A stretch of DNA of 64,000 nt from UBA6522 sp965221035. GTDB taxonomy: Bacteria > Pseudomonadota > Gammaproteobacteria > Steroidobacterales > Rariloculaceae. A program made the translations under genes and the position numbers. The notes beneath the pieces are model-generated. The model was not told where the DNA came from and ran no database searches. It worked only from the letters and a program-made list of their open reading frames with translations. Shown here piece after piece: positions 22,934-31,125 of the stretch; positions within the stretch are counted from its first letter, which is position 1, and the number at the start of each line of letters is the position of its first letter. The stretch spans positions 1,302,001 through 1,366,000 of the forward strand of contig OZ244860.1 of NCBI GenBank assembly GCA_965221035.1. The letters run 5' to 3'.

Positions 22934-23629
22934 ATGACAACGATCACAAGAATGTATGAAACCGAACAGGACGCCATGGCCGCGGTGGACGCTCTGGATG
23001 CGGCCGGCTTTCTGGCGGACGAGGTTTCAATCTTGACTCCGGCCGACAACGATGAGGCGGTGGAGGCCGCGGTCCGGAATGGCTTCCTGCGGGCCGGCAG
23101 TCTCACGGAAGTCTGCTATTCCGGTCTGCGGAACGGCCGTTCGGTGGTATCGGTCAAGGCACAGTTCGGACGGGGGCAAGGCGCATCGAACGCGTTGCAG
23201 GCTGGCGGTCCCGTGGACACCGACCTGATCCCGGAATACGTGTCCGAGGATGCGGCGCCTTTTTCGGATCTCATCGGAATGCCGGTGCTGACCGACAGCC
23301 GATCCAGTTCCGAGCTGGTCAGTTCTTCGTATCATGCGCTGCCCAACTTCTTCGGCATGGGGTTGCTGAGCCGTCGCGCGACACCCTTGTCTTCGATGTT
23401 CGGGATGAGGACTCTTTCCAAACCCAAGGGCCCCAGGAAACGGAGCTTCGGCCTGCCGCTGCTGTCCAGCAACCCGGCGCCGCTGTCTTCCATGTTCCGA
23501 ATTCCGACGCTGACGCGGTCCGGTGGACCAGGAAACAAGAGCTTCGGTTTTCGATTGTTGTCCAGCAATCCTGCCCCGCTGTCGAGGATCCTGGGCATCA
23601 GACCACTGACCAGGCGAAAGCGCGGCTGA
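22934..23629 (+). CDS. Unrecognised puc-operon protein: YflT-like domain plus Phe-Gly/Leu-Ser repeats
   Basis: A 231-residue protein between pucA and pucC. Residues 1-80 (TRMYETEQDAMAAVDALDAAGFLADEVSIL) resemble the general stress 17M/YflT-type alpha/beta domain that often has no known ligand. From about residue 110 the chain becomes a basic tandem repeat: the phrase SSNPAPLS occurs twice, PLSSMF(G/R)(M/I) twice and a shorter PLSRILGI once, alternating with SFG(L/F)xLL pieces, and it ends RRKRG. No signal peptide or membrane helix is evident. Its position suggests a role in LH2 assembly or regulation, but this is inference; I do not recognise the family of the C-terminal half. Confidence 0.8.
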   Translation: MTTITRMYETEQDAMAAVDALDAAGFLADEVSILTPADNDEAVEAAVRNGFLRAGSLTEVCYSGLRNGRSVVSVKAQFGRGQGASNALQAGGPVDTDLIPEYVSEDAAPFSDLIGMPVLTDSRSSSELVSSSYHALPNFFGMGLLSRRATPLSSMFGMRTLSKPKGPRKRSFGLPLLSSNPAPLSSMFRIPTLTRSGGPGNKSFGFRLLSSNPAPLSRILGIRPLTRRKRG

Positions 23630-23700
23630 CACAAGCCCCGGCCAGGACCCTGATGCGGTAGGCAGGTCAAGACGCGTCGCGTGGCCTGCCAGTTTCCGGT

Positions 23701-25173
23701 ATGAATCGCCTCGGCCAAAGTCTCACCAATCAATGGCTCGCGCTCGGCCCGCGCTACCTGCCCTTCGCCGACCTTGCGACGCCTGATCTTTCCCTGGGGC
23801 GGCTGCTGCGGCTGTCCCTCTTCCAGGTATCGGTCGGCATGGCGCTGGTGCTGCTCGTCGGCACCCTGAACCGCGTCATGATCGTCGAACTCGATGTACC
23901 CGCGTCGCTGGTCGGGATCATGCTCGCGCTGCCGCTGGTCTTCGCCCCGTTCCGGGCGCTGATCGGATTCAACTCGGATGTTCATCGATGCGAATTGGGC
24001 TGGCGACGCGTGCCCTTCATCTGGAAGGGCACGCTGTGGCAGTTCGGGGGATTCGCCATCATGCCCTTTGCGCTGCTGGTGCTCGCCGGCAAGGGGCAGT
24101 CCGACTCTGCTCCCCTGTGGATCGGTTACACTTCGGCAGCCCTCGCCTTCCTCATGGTGGGCGCGGGCGTGCACACAGTCCAGACGGCCGGCCTTGCGCT
24201 GGCCACAGACCTGACCGCACCGGAATCCCACGCCAGGGTGGTCGGACTGATGTACGTCATGCTGCTCGTCGGCATGATGGCAAGCGCTGCCGCGTTCGGC
24301 GCGGCGCTGGAAAACTTTACCCATGGCAGACTGGTTCAGGTGATCCAGAGCGCCGCCGTGGCGACGATGCTTCTCAACGCGATTTCCATGTGGAAACAGG
24401 AGTCCAGGCGACCTCCGCGCGGACGTCCGCCCCCTGCCCGAGATCCAACCTTCCGGGAATCCTGGGTCGCTTTCTGCAAGGGCAGACAGACCGTGCGTCG
24501 CCTGGTGCTGGTGGGCATCGGCGCCATGGCGTTCGGCATGGCGGACATCCTGCTCGAACCCTTCGGAGGGCAGATTCTGAACCTGACCGTGGCCGAGACG
24601 ACCAAGCTGACCGCCTTGCTCGCACTCGGCGGCCTGCTTGGCTTCATGCTCGCCTCCCACGTGCCCGGCCAGGGCGCCGGGCCGTATCGCCTGGCACGGA
24701 CCGGCGCCCTGGTCGGCGTGCCGGCGTTCGCCATGGTGATCCTCGCCGCGCCCCTGCAATTTCCCGCGCTTTTCCTCGTCGGAAACTTTCTGATCGGCTT
24801 CGGCGGCGCCCTGTTCGGTCACGGCACGCTGACAGCGACGATGAACCGGGCACCCGAGAAACAGGCCGGGCTGGCGCTGGGCGCCTGGGGCGCGGTGCAG
24901 GCAACGGCGGTCGGTGTGGGCATGGCCCTGAGCGGTGCGATCAGGGATGTAGTCAACCTGCTGGCGGCTTCCGCCGGACATCTCTGGGGACTCGGGGGCG
25001 CGGCCATCGGCTACGTCACCGTCTACTCGCTGGAGATCGCTCTCCTGTTCGTCGCGATCGTCGCGTCGGCGCCGTTGATACGCGAGGCAAGCCGAATCGC
25101 CCGGCGAATGCCCGGCGGACAAGGCGGGTCATTTCCCGACCGCCCGGCCATGGATCTCGAAAGAGCCCCGTAG
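23701..25173 (+). CDS. pucC: PucC-type MFS protein for LH2 assembly
   Basis: Member of the PucC/BCH2 branch of the major facilitator superfamily, required for LH2 accumulation and thought to deliver or retain bacteriochlorophyll. The 490 residues contain about 12 membrane helices. Family features include PRYLPFADLATPDLSLGRLL, LSLFQVSVGMALVLLVGTLN, the FAPFRALIGFNSD loop and GWRRVPFIWKGTLWQFGG. It resembles the second paralog in this window (lhaA, 53694-55118) strongly over the first 200 residues. It ends 12 nt before def. Confidence 0.92.
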   Translation: MNRLGQSLTNQWLALGPRYLPFADLATPDLSLGRLLRLSLFQVSVGMALVLLVGTLNRVMIVELDVPASLVGIMLALPLVFAPFRALIGFNSDVHRCELGWRRVPFIWKGTLWQFGGFAIMPFALLVLAGKGQSDSAPLWIGYTSAALAFLMVGAGVHTVQTAGLALATDLTAPESHARVVGLMYVMLLVGMMASAAAFGAALENFTHGRLVQVIQSAAVATMLLNAISMWKQESRRPPRGRPPPARDPTFRESWVAFCKGRQTVRRLVLVGIGAMAFGMADILLEPFGGQILNLTVAETTKLTALLALGGLLGFMLASHVPGQGAGPYRLARTGALVGVPAFAMVILAAPLQFPALFLVGNFLIGFGGALFGHGTLTATMNRAPEKQAGLALGAWGAVQATAVGVGMALSGAIRDVVNLLAASAGHLWGLGGAAIGYVTVYSLEIALLFVAIVASAPLIREASRIARRMPGGQGGSFPDRPAMDLERAP

Positions 25174-25185
25174 GACACCGCAGGC

Positions 25186-25695
25186 ATGGCGCAACTGGAC
25201 ATCCTGGAATACCCGGACCCCCGGCTTCGGATTCCGTCCAGCCCCGTCACCGATTTCGACGAAGACCTGAACCGGCTGGTCGAGGATCTTTTCGACACGC
25301 TGTACGCCACCGACGCCATCGGTCTGAGCGCACCGCAAGTCAACGTGCGGCGCGAGGTTGTCGTCATGGACCTTTCGGGAAACGCATCCGCGCCGCAGGT
25401 CTACATCAACCCCGAAATCCTGACGCGCTCCGCTCCCGGACTGGTGGAAGAGAGTTGCCTGTCGGTGCCCGGAGTCGCTGTCAATGTAGTCCGCGCCACG
25501 GAGATCCGAGTGCGTTCCAGTCGTCCCGACGGTGAGACCTTCACGCGCGAACTCAGCGGAATGGACGCCGTATGTCTTCAGCACGAGATGGACCACCTTG
25601 TCGGCAAGCTCCTGGTGGACCGTTTGTCGCTGTTCGGACGCCTGCGCATGCGCATCAGGAACCGTGCCCGTGAACGGGAATCCGCCAGGGCTTGA
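25186..25695 (+). CDS. def: Peptide deformylase
   Basis: Metalloenzyme removing the formyl group from nascent proteins, 169 residues. The three family motifs are present: GLSAPQ (variant of GxGxAAxQ), EESCLSVPG with the metal-ligand Cys, and QHEMDH with the two metal-ligand His and catalytic Glu. The Ser-Ala-Pro in motif I and its location outside the usual def-fmt operon suggest a second, divergent deformylase, as found in many proteobacteria; this is inferred. It sits 12 nt after pucC and 47 nt before ppsR, all on the same strand. Confidence 0.9.
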   Translation: MAQLDILEYPDPRLRIPSSPVTDFDEDLNRLVEDLFDTLYATDAIGLSAPQVNVRREVVVMDLSGNASAPQVYINPEILTRSAPGLVEESCLSVPGVAVNVVRATEIRVRSSRPDGETFTRELSGMDAVCLQHEMDHLVGKLLVDRLSLFGRLRMRIRNRARERESARA

Positions 25696-25742
25696 CAGGA
25701 CCCGCCGATGATATACTTGCAGCAGATTCGCCTTGCCGCCAA

Positions 25743-27110
25743 ATGATGAACGAAACGATCACACCCCAGCCCGACATCAGGCTGCTGCTGGACACGAAAG
25801 GGGTCATCACGGACGCAACGCTTGCCAGCGGACTCGTTGGCGAGGACCTGGGCGACTGGATTGGAAGACGGTGGGCCGACACCGTCGACGACATCGGCGG
25901 CGACAAGGTCTCAAGGATCATCGACGAGGCGATGTCCGGCAGAGTGGCGGCCTTTCGTCAGGTCAATCAGCTCTTCCCCAGCGGCATCGTGCTGCCGATC
26001 GAATACACGACCGTTCGCGTCGATGACCAGAACGGCTTGATCGCCATCGGCAAGAACCTCCAGGCAATCGCGGAAATCCAGGCGCAGCTTGTCAGCGCCC
26101 AGCAGGCCATCGAGCACGACTACTGGAAGCTGCGCGAAGTGGAGACACGCTATCAGCTGGTTCTGGAAGGCTCCAGCGATGCGGTCCTGTTGCTGCGGGC
26201 CTCGAACAACAGCGTCCTGGAAGCCAATCCGGCGGCCATCCAGGCGCTCGGTCTCGGCCCCGACGATGCCGACGAAATCGTCGGCAGGGATATATTCCGA
26301 CACGTGAGGCAGGACGAGCGCGAGCCGCTGAAGGCGATGCTCAATATCGTACGCAACGAAGGCAAGGCGCCCGGTGTCGTCGTTCACCTGGGCAGCGAAG
26401 GAAGACCATGGTTCCTGCGCGCCGCCATCACCAGTTCCAGACCCTGGCAGACATTCCTGCTGCAGCTGAACTCCACGGGCTTCACCAGGCGTGAAGCGAG
26501 CCCGGCATTCTCCGTCGAGCAGTTGATGCGCCGCGTTCCGGATGGCTTCGTCGTGCTGGACCACGACGGGCGGATACTCCAGACCAACGAAGCCTTCCTG
26601 GAACTCGCCCAGGTGGGCGCCGAGGGCGGCGTGATCGGAGAGCGAATCGGGAAATGGCTCGGACGCCCGGGTGCAGACCTCGCCGTGTTGCTCACCAATC
26701 TGGGAAAGTACGGCGTCATCCGGCTGTTTCCGACTACCATTCAAGGAGAGCTGGGAGCCAGCACGGAGGTGGAAATCTCGGCGATCGGCAATCGCGACAC
26801 GCACCCGCAGTTCATCGGAATGATACTGCGCGACGTCAGCAGACGTCTGACGACGACCGAAGCCGCGGAGCGCGCAAGACCGGAACTGGAGCCGCTGACT
26901 CGATCGGTCGGCAAGACACCCTTGCTGAAACTGGTGAGGGATACGGTCGACATCGTCGAGAAGCGTTACCTTGAGGAGGCGCTGCTCCTGACCGACGGCA
27001 ATCGAACGGCGGCAGCGGAACTGCTCGGACTCAGCCGCCAGAGTCTCTACGCCAAGCTCAATCGCTACGGCGTGGAGCAGAACGCCGCAACCTCGCGAAC
27101 CAAGTCGTAA
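25743..27110 (+). CDS. ppsR: PpsR/CrtJ photosynthesis repressor, cysteine-free
   Basis: Transcriptional repressor of bacteriochlorophyll, carotenoid and LH2 genes, binding TGT-N12-ACA. The 455 residues show the PpsR layout: an N-terminal PAS, a Q-linker with coiled-coil character (AIAEIQAQLVSAQQAIEHDYWKL, about residues 110-135), two further PAS domains (about 140-260 and 265-385) and a Fis-type helix-turn-helix at the C-terminus (LLLTDGNRTAAAELLGLSRQ). No Cys occurs anywhere; the position before the HTH that carries the redox-active Cys in Rhodobacter reads KRYLEEAL. Thiol redox sensing is therefore not possible, and control by the adjacent bacteriophytochrome is the likely input. Two adjacent ATGs (25743, 25746) can serve as start. 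Confidence 0.93.
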   Translation: MMNETITPQPDIRLLLDTKGVITDATLASGLVGEDLGDWIGRRWADTVDDIGGDKVSRIIDEAMSGRVAAFRQVNQLFPSGIVLPIEYTTVRVDDQNGLIAIGKNLQAIAEIQAQLVSAQQAIEHDYWKLREVETRYQLVLEGSSDAVLLLRASNNSVLEANPAAIQALGLGPDDADEIVGRDIFRHVRQDEREPLKAMLNIVRNEGKAPGVVVHLGSEGRPWFLRAAITSSRPWQTFLLQLNSTGFTRREASPAFSVEQLMRRVPDGFVVLDHDGRILQTNEAFLELAQVGAEGGVIGERIGKWLGRPGADLAVLLTNLGKYGVIRLFPTTIQGELGASTEVEISAIGNRDTHPQFIGMILRDVSRRLTTTEAAERARPELEPLTRSVGKTPLLKLVRDTVDIVEKRYLEEALLLTDGNRTAAAELLGLSRQSLYAKLNRYGVEQNAATSRTKS

Positions 27111-27155
27111 CGGCGGCCGACCCGCCGTCAAGAGACAGGTCGGAGGCTGACCGCC

Positions 27156-29306
27156 TTGCAGACTATGGAGTCAAAGCCCGCCTTCGGTGAGGCCGTCCTC
27201 TCCAACTGCGAACTGGAGCAGATCCACCTTGCCGGTTCCATTCAACCCCACGGCGCCCTGCTGGTGGTCTCCGAACCCGCGCATGAAGTCGTGCAGGCAA
27301 GCGAAAATGTCGCCGAAACGTTTGGAGTGCCCGGGCTGACGCCGGGATTGAAGCTGGCGGAACTGGATTCGGAACTGGCCGCTTGCGTCAGCAACCTTGC
27401 GGCACAGTTGCTTCAGGACATCCCGGTAGCCGCACGATGCCGATTGCAGTCGTGCGACGAGCCGGTCGACGTGCTGGTGCATCGGCCCTACACGGGCGGG
27501 CTGGTGGTTGAGATCGAACCGGCCGGACCGCCTGTCGACCTGTCCGGCGAACTGGCCACCGCACTGCAACGCATTTCCCTGTTCTCGTCCCTGCGAACGC
27601 TCTGCGATGAAACCGCCAGGACGCTCAAGGACCTGACCGGCTATGATCGCGTGATGGTCTATCGTTTCGACGATGAGGGGCACGGCGAGGTGTTCTCGGA
27701 AGAACGGGAGCCGGAGCTCGAGGCCTTTTACGGAAACCGCTACCCAGCGTCGGACATACCCCAGATCGCCAGACGCCTCTACGAACGCAATCGCGTGAGG
27801 ACGCTTGTGGACGTATCCTACACGCCGTTCCGTGTTTCACCGCGCATCTCGCCCGTCACCGGCCGGGAACTGGACATGTCCATGTGCTATCTGCGCAGCA
27901 TGTCGCCGATCCACATCCAGTACCTGAAGAACATGGGCGTCGCGGCCACGTTTGTGGTTTCCCTGATGGTCGGAGGCAGGCTTTGGGGGTTGATTGCCTG
28001 TCACCACTACGCACCCCGCGTCATCCACTACGAGCTGCGCGCGGTCTGCGACCTGCTCGCGGAAGCCGTCGGTGTTCGAATCGCGGCGCTGGAGGGTTTC
28101 GCCCGCGCGCGCACGATGATGGCGGTGAGGCGCCTGGAGCAATCCATGGTGAAGTCCATCGCCCATGTCGGTGACTGGCGATCAGCCCTGTTCGAGAATC
28201 CGCAAACCCTGTTCGAACCCTTGAATGCCAGCGGAGCCGCCCTGCTCCTGGACGGCGAGATTCAAACCACCGGAGACGTGCCGGGCAGTCAGGAACTCAA
28301 GTTGATCGCCTCCTGGCTGGACCGGCAACCGCGTCAGCAGGTCTTCGCAACGACCGAGATTACCGCCGCCATACCGGATCTGGAGTCTTCACCGGCCGCA
28401 AGCGGCATGCTGGCAGCACCCTTGTCCCGGTCTCCCGGCGACTACCTGATCTGGTTCCGGCCCGAACAGGTCAGAACCGTAGTCTGGGGTGGAGACCCGT
28501 CGAAGTCCGTCGTGGTCGGGGACGATCCGATGGATCTGTCACCCCGTCGGTCGTTTTCTCAGTGGCGGCAAATCGTGGAAGGCAAGTCGAGGTCTTGGAC
28601 CGCGCAGGATCTGGCGTTCGGACAACAGCTCATGATGTCCCTGGCGAACGTCATCCTCCAATTCCGGTCCGTTCGCACCTTGCTGGCCAGACACCAGTTC
28701 GATCAGGTAAGGGAGCATGTGCGTCGATCGGCCCAACCGGTTGTCATCGCCGACGCGAACGGACAAATTCTCCTGGTCAACGAGTCATTCGACGACCTGC
28801 TGCGGGCGGGGCATCGACACCTTCAGATGCTGGATGAACTCCCGCGCCTGTTCTCCGACCCGAACGGGGTGCGTCAAAGTCTCGCAGACCTTCAGGCCCA
28901 CGGAAAGGACTGGCGTGGCGAAGTCAAGTTCAGGGACTCCCGGTCCGTCCCAATGCTGATGCGCGCCGAAACGGTGTTTTCGAAACAAGAGCGCGTACTG
29001 GGATTTGTGCTGATGTTCACCGACCTGTCGGAGCAAAAGACCGCGCGCGCCGCACGTCGGCGCTTCGACAAGGCCCTGGTGGAGCGGCACCGGTCGACGC
29101 GGCAAAGGCAGAATTCGACGCAGGAAGACGCCTACGGCACGCTTCTGCCGGCCATCGTCCAGAACGCGGAGCTGGCGGCCCTCGAAATCGCCGAAGGCGG
29201 CGACGAAGCCATCTTGCCGGACGCGCTGGACAGTGTCGAATCCTCGCTGAGCCGGGCGGCGGCCCTTATCGAGCACCTGTCCGCGCACTCGCTGGGCGAT
29301 CGCTGA
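27156..29306 (+). CDS. bphP: Bacteriophytochrome BphP1-like, without kinase domain
   Basis: Red/far-red photoreceptor using biliverdin, 716 residues. The N-terminal PAS holds the chromophore Cys18 (SNCELEQIH). The GAF domain has PASDIP (~195) and HIQYLKNMGV...GLIACHHYAPR. The PHY tongue carries PRRSFSQW. A further PAS (~565-665) follows. The C-terminus (FDKALVERHRSTRQRQ and beyond) is a degenerate dimerisation helix pair; no N, G1 or G2 ATP-binding boxes follow, so it cannot be a histidine kinase. This is the layout of BphP1 of Rhodopseudomonas/Bradyrhizobium, which binds PpsR under far-red light. The TTG at 27156 is chosen because GGAGG lies 9 nt upstream; ATG 27165 is the alternative. The 3' end overlaps bphO by 41 nt. 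Confidence 0.93.
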   Translation: MQTMESKPAFGEAVLSNCELEQIHLAGSIQPHGALLVVSEPAHEVVQASENVAETFGVPGLTPGLKLAELDSELAACVSNLAAQLLQDIPVAARCRLQSCDEPVDVLVHRPYTGGLVVEIEPAGPPVDLSGELATALQRISLFSSLRTLCDETARTLKDLTGYDRVMVYRFDDEGHGEVFSEEREPELEAFYGNRYPASDIPQIARRLYERNRVRTLVDVSYTPFRVSPRISPVTGRELDMSMCYLRSMSPIHIQYLKNMGVAATFVVSLMVGGRLWGLIACHHYAPRVIHYELRAVCDLLAEAVGVRIAALEGFARARTMMAVRRLEQSMVKSIAHVGDWRSALFENPQTLFEPLNASGAALLLDGEIQTTGDVPGSQELKLIASWLDRQPRQQVFATTEITAAIPDLESSPAASGMLAAPLSRSPGDYLIWFRPEQVRTVVWGGDPSKSVVVGDDPMDLSPRRSFSQWRQIVEGKSRSWTAQDLAFGQQLMMSLANVILQFRSVRTLLARHQFDQVREHVRRSAQPVVIADANGQILLVNESFDDLLRAGHRHLQMLDELPRLFSDPNGVRQSLADLQAHGKDWRGEVKFRDSRSVPMLMRAETVFSKQERVLGFVLMFTDLSEQKTARAARRRFDKALVERHRSTRQRQNSTQEDAYGTLLPAIVQNAELAALEIAEGGDEAILPDALDSVESSLSRAAALIEHLSAHSLGDR

Positions 29307-29994
29307 GCCGGGACCCGATCGCCCTGGACAACTCGATATTGCAGTTGAAGGCCACCGCCGCCTCGTCCACCACGGATTGACGATCACGCAGCCCCTCGGC
29401 CGCACGGTCGATCCTCATCCTGTAATCGAGGATGAAGTCGGCGATATCCGCGATGTCCGGAAACTCGCAAAAGCGCAACGAATCCCGCGGCAACCGGAGA
29501 CTGTCCGCGAGAATCCTGGCCATGATTCGTCCGCCGTTGAGATCGCCCAGATAGCGTACGTAAGCATGTGCGATGAGGCGCGCGCCGTCATCCCGGCCGG
29601 CGGCGCGGACACGACGGGCATAGCGTCTGGCGGCGGGCAGCAACGGGATCCGTGGCCATTGCGGTTCAATGATGAACTCAAGGTCCGCCCTGATCGCTGC
29701 CGCACGGTAGACGCCGGGCAAGGCGAACAATTCCACGCTGTCCGGGCGTCGACTCCCGGACAGCACAGATTCCATCTCCTCGTAGACGGGAAGCAGGTTG
29801 CTCAACAGCCACGCGTACCCTTCACGGGTGGCGCGGCCACCCATCAGATCACGAATGATTCCGGTGCTCTCCGCCTCGCGGTGCAACACGCGTGTGCGCG
29901 CCCACAATGCCGCCGAGAGAGGGAGGGTCGGGTTCGTCTTGCCGCTTGCCGGTCTACCGGTGACAGTGTCGCGGACGGCCGGAGCTTCTTCCAT
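29266..29994 (-). CDS. bphO: Biliverdin-producing heme oxygenase
   Basis: Cleaves heme to biliverdin, the chromophore of BphP; soluble, 242 residues. The proximal heme ligand His is in TRVLHREAE, and the distal-helix signature is AYVRYLGDLNGGRIMARIL, where GDLNGG matches the GDxSGG motif of bacterial heme oxygenases. It is encoded convergently with bphP; their 3' ends overlap by 41 nt (29266-29306), so the C-terminal codons of both are constrained and antisense effects are possible. The start lacks a strong ribosome-binding site. The gene lies between bphP and the end of pufC. Confidence 0.9.
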   Translation of the reverse strand: MEEAPAVRDTVTGRPASGKTNPTLPLSAALWARTRVLHREAESTGIIRDLMGGRATREGYAWLLSNLLPVYEEMESVLSGSRRPDSVELFALPGVYRAAAIRADLEFIIEPQWPRIPLLPAARRYARRVRAAGRDDGARLIAHAYVRYLGDLNGGRIMARILADSLRLPRDSLRFCEFPDIADIADFILDYRMRIDRAAEGLRDRQSVVDEAAVAFNCNIELSRAIGSRLSDRPASARTGAR

Positions 29995-30114
29995 GCGCGC
30001 CTGTTGGTCTTGCCTGTCGATTCAGTCTATCACCCCTGGGCAGGGGGAGATCGCCCGCACGAACATCCGCGACGCGGAGCGGCGCGGGCGGCGGTGGTCG
30101 TCAACCGGGCGGAA

Positions 30115-31125
30115 CTACTGTGTCGTGTCCGGGGCGAGCGACGGATAGTCCTGAACCATGCTGATACCGTTGAGCGGCTTGGGCAGCCCCCGGTGGCATG
30201 TTTCACAATTGACCTTCGGCACATCGCCCAGGGGGCCGAGCCGTTCCGGCGGCAGTTCTTCGGTAAGCGGCTCCAGGTACACGTTGTTGATTTCACGGGC
30301 GAGGCGAATACCGTGCCAGGCAACGGTGCGCGCCGGCGTGCTGGAATCCCATTCCAGGAAGGTCCGGCTGTTATGGCAATAGGTGCAGGTGACGCCGAGA
30401 CTCTCGGATACGTGCATCATCAGTGCATAGGTCTCTTCGGTATCCTGAATGGACCGCCCGGGCCCGTATGGGAGCGCCTCCAGCGGTTGAACACGTATCT
30501 CCGTTTCCTCGACCAGGTAGGGCGTGAACGGATCGTAGTGCATCGACGTCAGGCCGGCCGCGGTCGCCGGCACGTTCTGACCGGCCGACCCGGCGGTCAG
30601 GCCGGCTGCCCGGGGGAATCCCTCGGTCGCGTACCAGACCTCCGAAGGGACCGTCTCTCCGCGATGGCAGGTCCAGCACGTCACCCCGGTCGTTCCGACG
30701 TGGTCGACCCAGTTGGAGTTGATCTCAAGGTTCATCTCGAGCATCCGCCTGGAAACGACCTTGGTGTAGATATCGTCGGACGCGAGGTCGGTCTCGACAT
30801 GACAGTAGACGCATCCCTCATTCGGCGACACCCACTCGGTGATCGCCGCCATCAGCCGATTGAAATCGCCCAGGCTGAGGTCCCCCAGCACCTGGAGATT
30901 CGTGTAGATGGACGAGGCCGGCGGCGTACCCGCGGGAATGGCGGGCAGCGGTTCCGGCACCTGGTTGGCTGCGATCAGTTCCTGCATGCTTTCCCGATGG
31001 TCGATTTCGATCATCCCCAGGCCGCGGTAACCGGTTTGCGTCGAATCGGCCGGGGGCAGCTCGCATCCCGCCAGCCCCAGCGGCAGCAGCGCAAACGCCC
31101 ACCGTACGGTTGTTCGTCGTTTCAT
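30115..31125 (-). CDS. pufC: Reaction-centre tetraheme cytochrome c subunit
   Basis: Periplasmic electron donor to the photo-oxidised special pair, 336 residues. A lipoprotein signal with lipobox LAGC anchors it at the membrane surface. Four heme sites are present: CVYCH, CWTCH, CTYCH and CETCH, with Met ligands such as MLEMNLEINSNWV and ALMMHVSES upstream of hemes as in the Blastochloris protein. The start overlaps the pufM stop by 4 nt (ATGA), so translation is coupled. It closes the bchCXYZ-pufBALMC transcript; a CCCCT/AGGGG hairpin without T-run lies about 80 nt beyond the stop. Confidence 0.95.
   Translation of the reverse strand: MKRRTTVRWAFALLPLGLAGCELPPADSTQTGYRGLGMIEIDHRESMQELIAANQVPEPLPAIPAGTPPASSIYTNLQVLGDLSLGDFNRLMAAITEWVSPNEGCVYCHVETDLASDDIYTKVVSRRMLEMNLEINSNWVDHVGTTGVTCWTCHRGETVPSEVWYATEGFPRAAGLTAGSAGQNVPATAAGLTSMHYDPFTPYLVEETEIRVQPLEALPYGPGRSIQDTEETYALMMHVSESLGVTCTYCHNSRTFLEWDSSTPARTVAWHGIRLAREINNVYLEPLTEELPPERLGPLGDVPKVNCETCHRGLPKPLNGISMVQDYPSLAPDTTQ

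Noticed and set aside
22934..23629. Calling the puc-operon repeat protein PucD, PucE or PucM
   Set aside because: It has no similarity I can see to those proteins; only the N-terminal stress-type domain is suggestive.
23332..25122. 596-codon minus-strand frame opposite pucC
   Set aside because: Rich in Gln, His and Arg with no domain; antisense shadow of the clear MFS gene pucC and of the repeat protein.
25692..25717. TTGACA at 25692 with TATACT as a ppsR promoter
   Set aside because: The spacing is 14 bases, too short for a confident sigma70 call; ppsR may be transcribed with def.
28900..29306. Histidine kinase assignment for the bacteriophytochrome
   Set aside because: Only a degenerate helical segment remains; there is no room for, or trace of, the ATP-binding domain.
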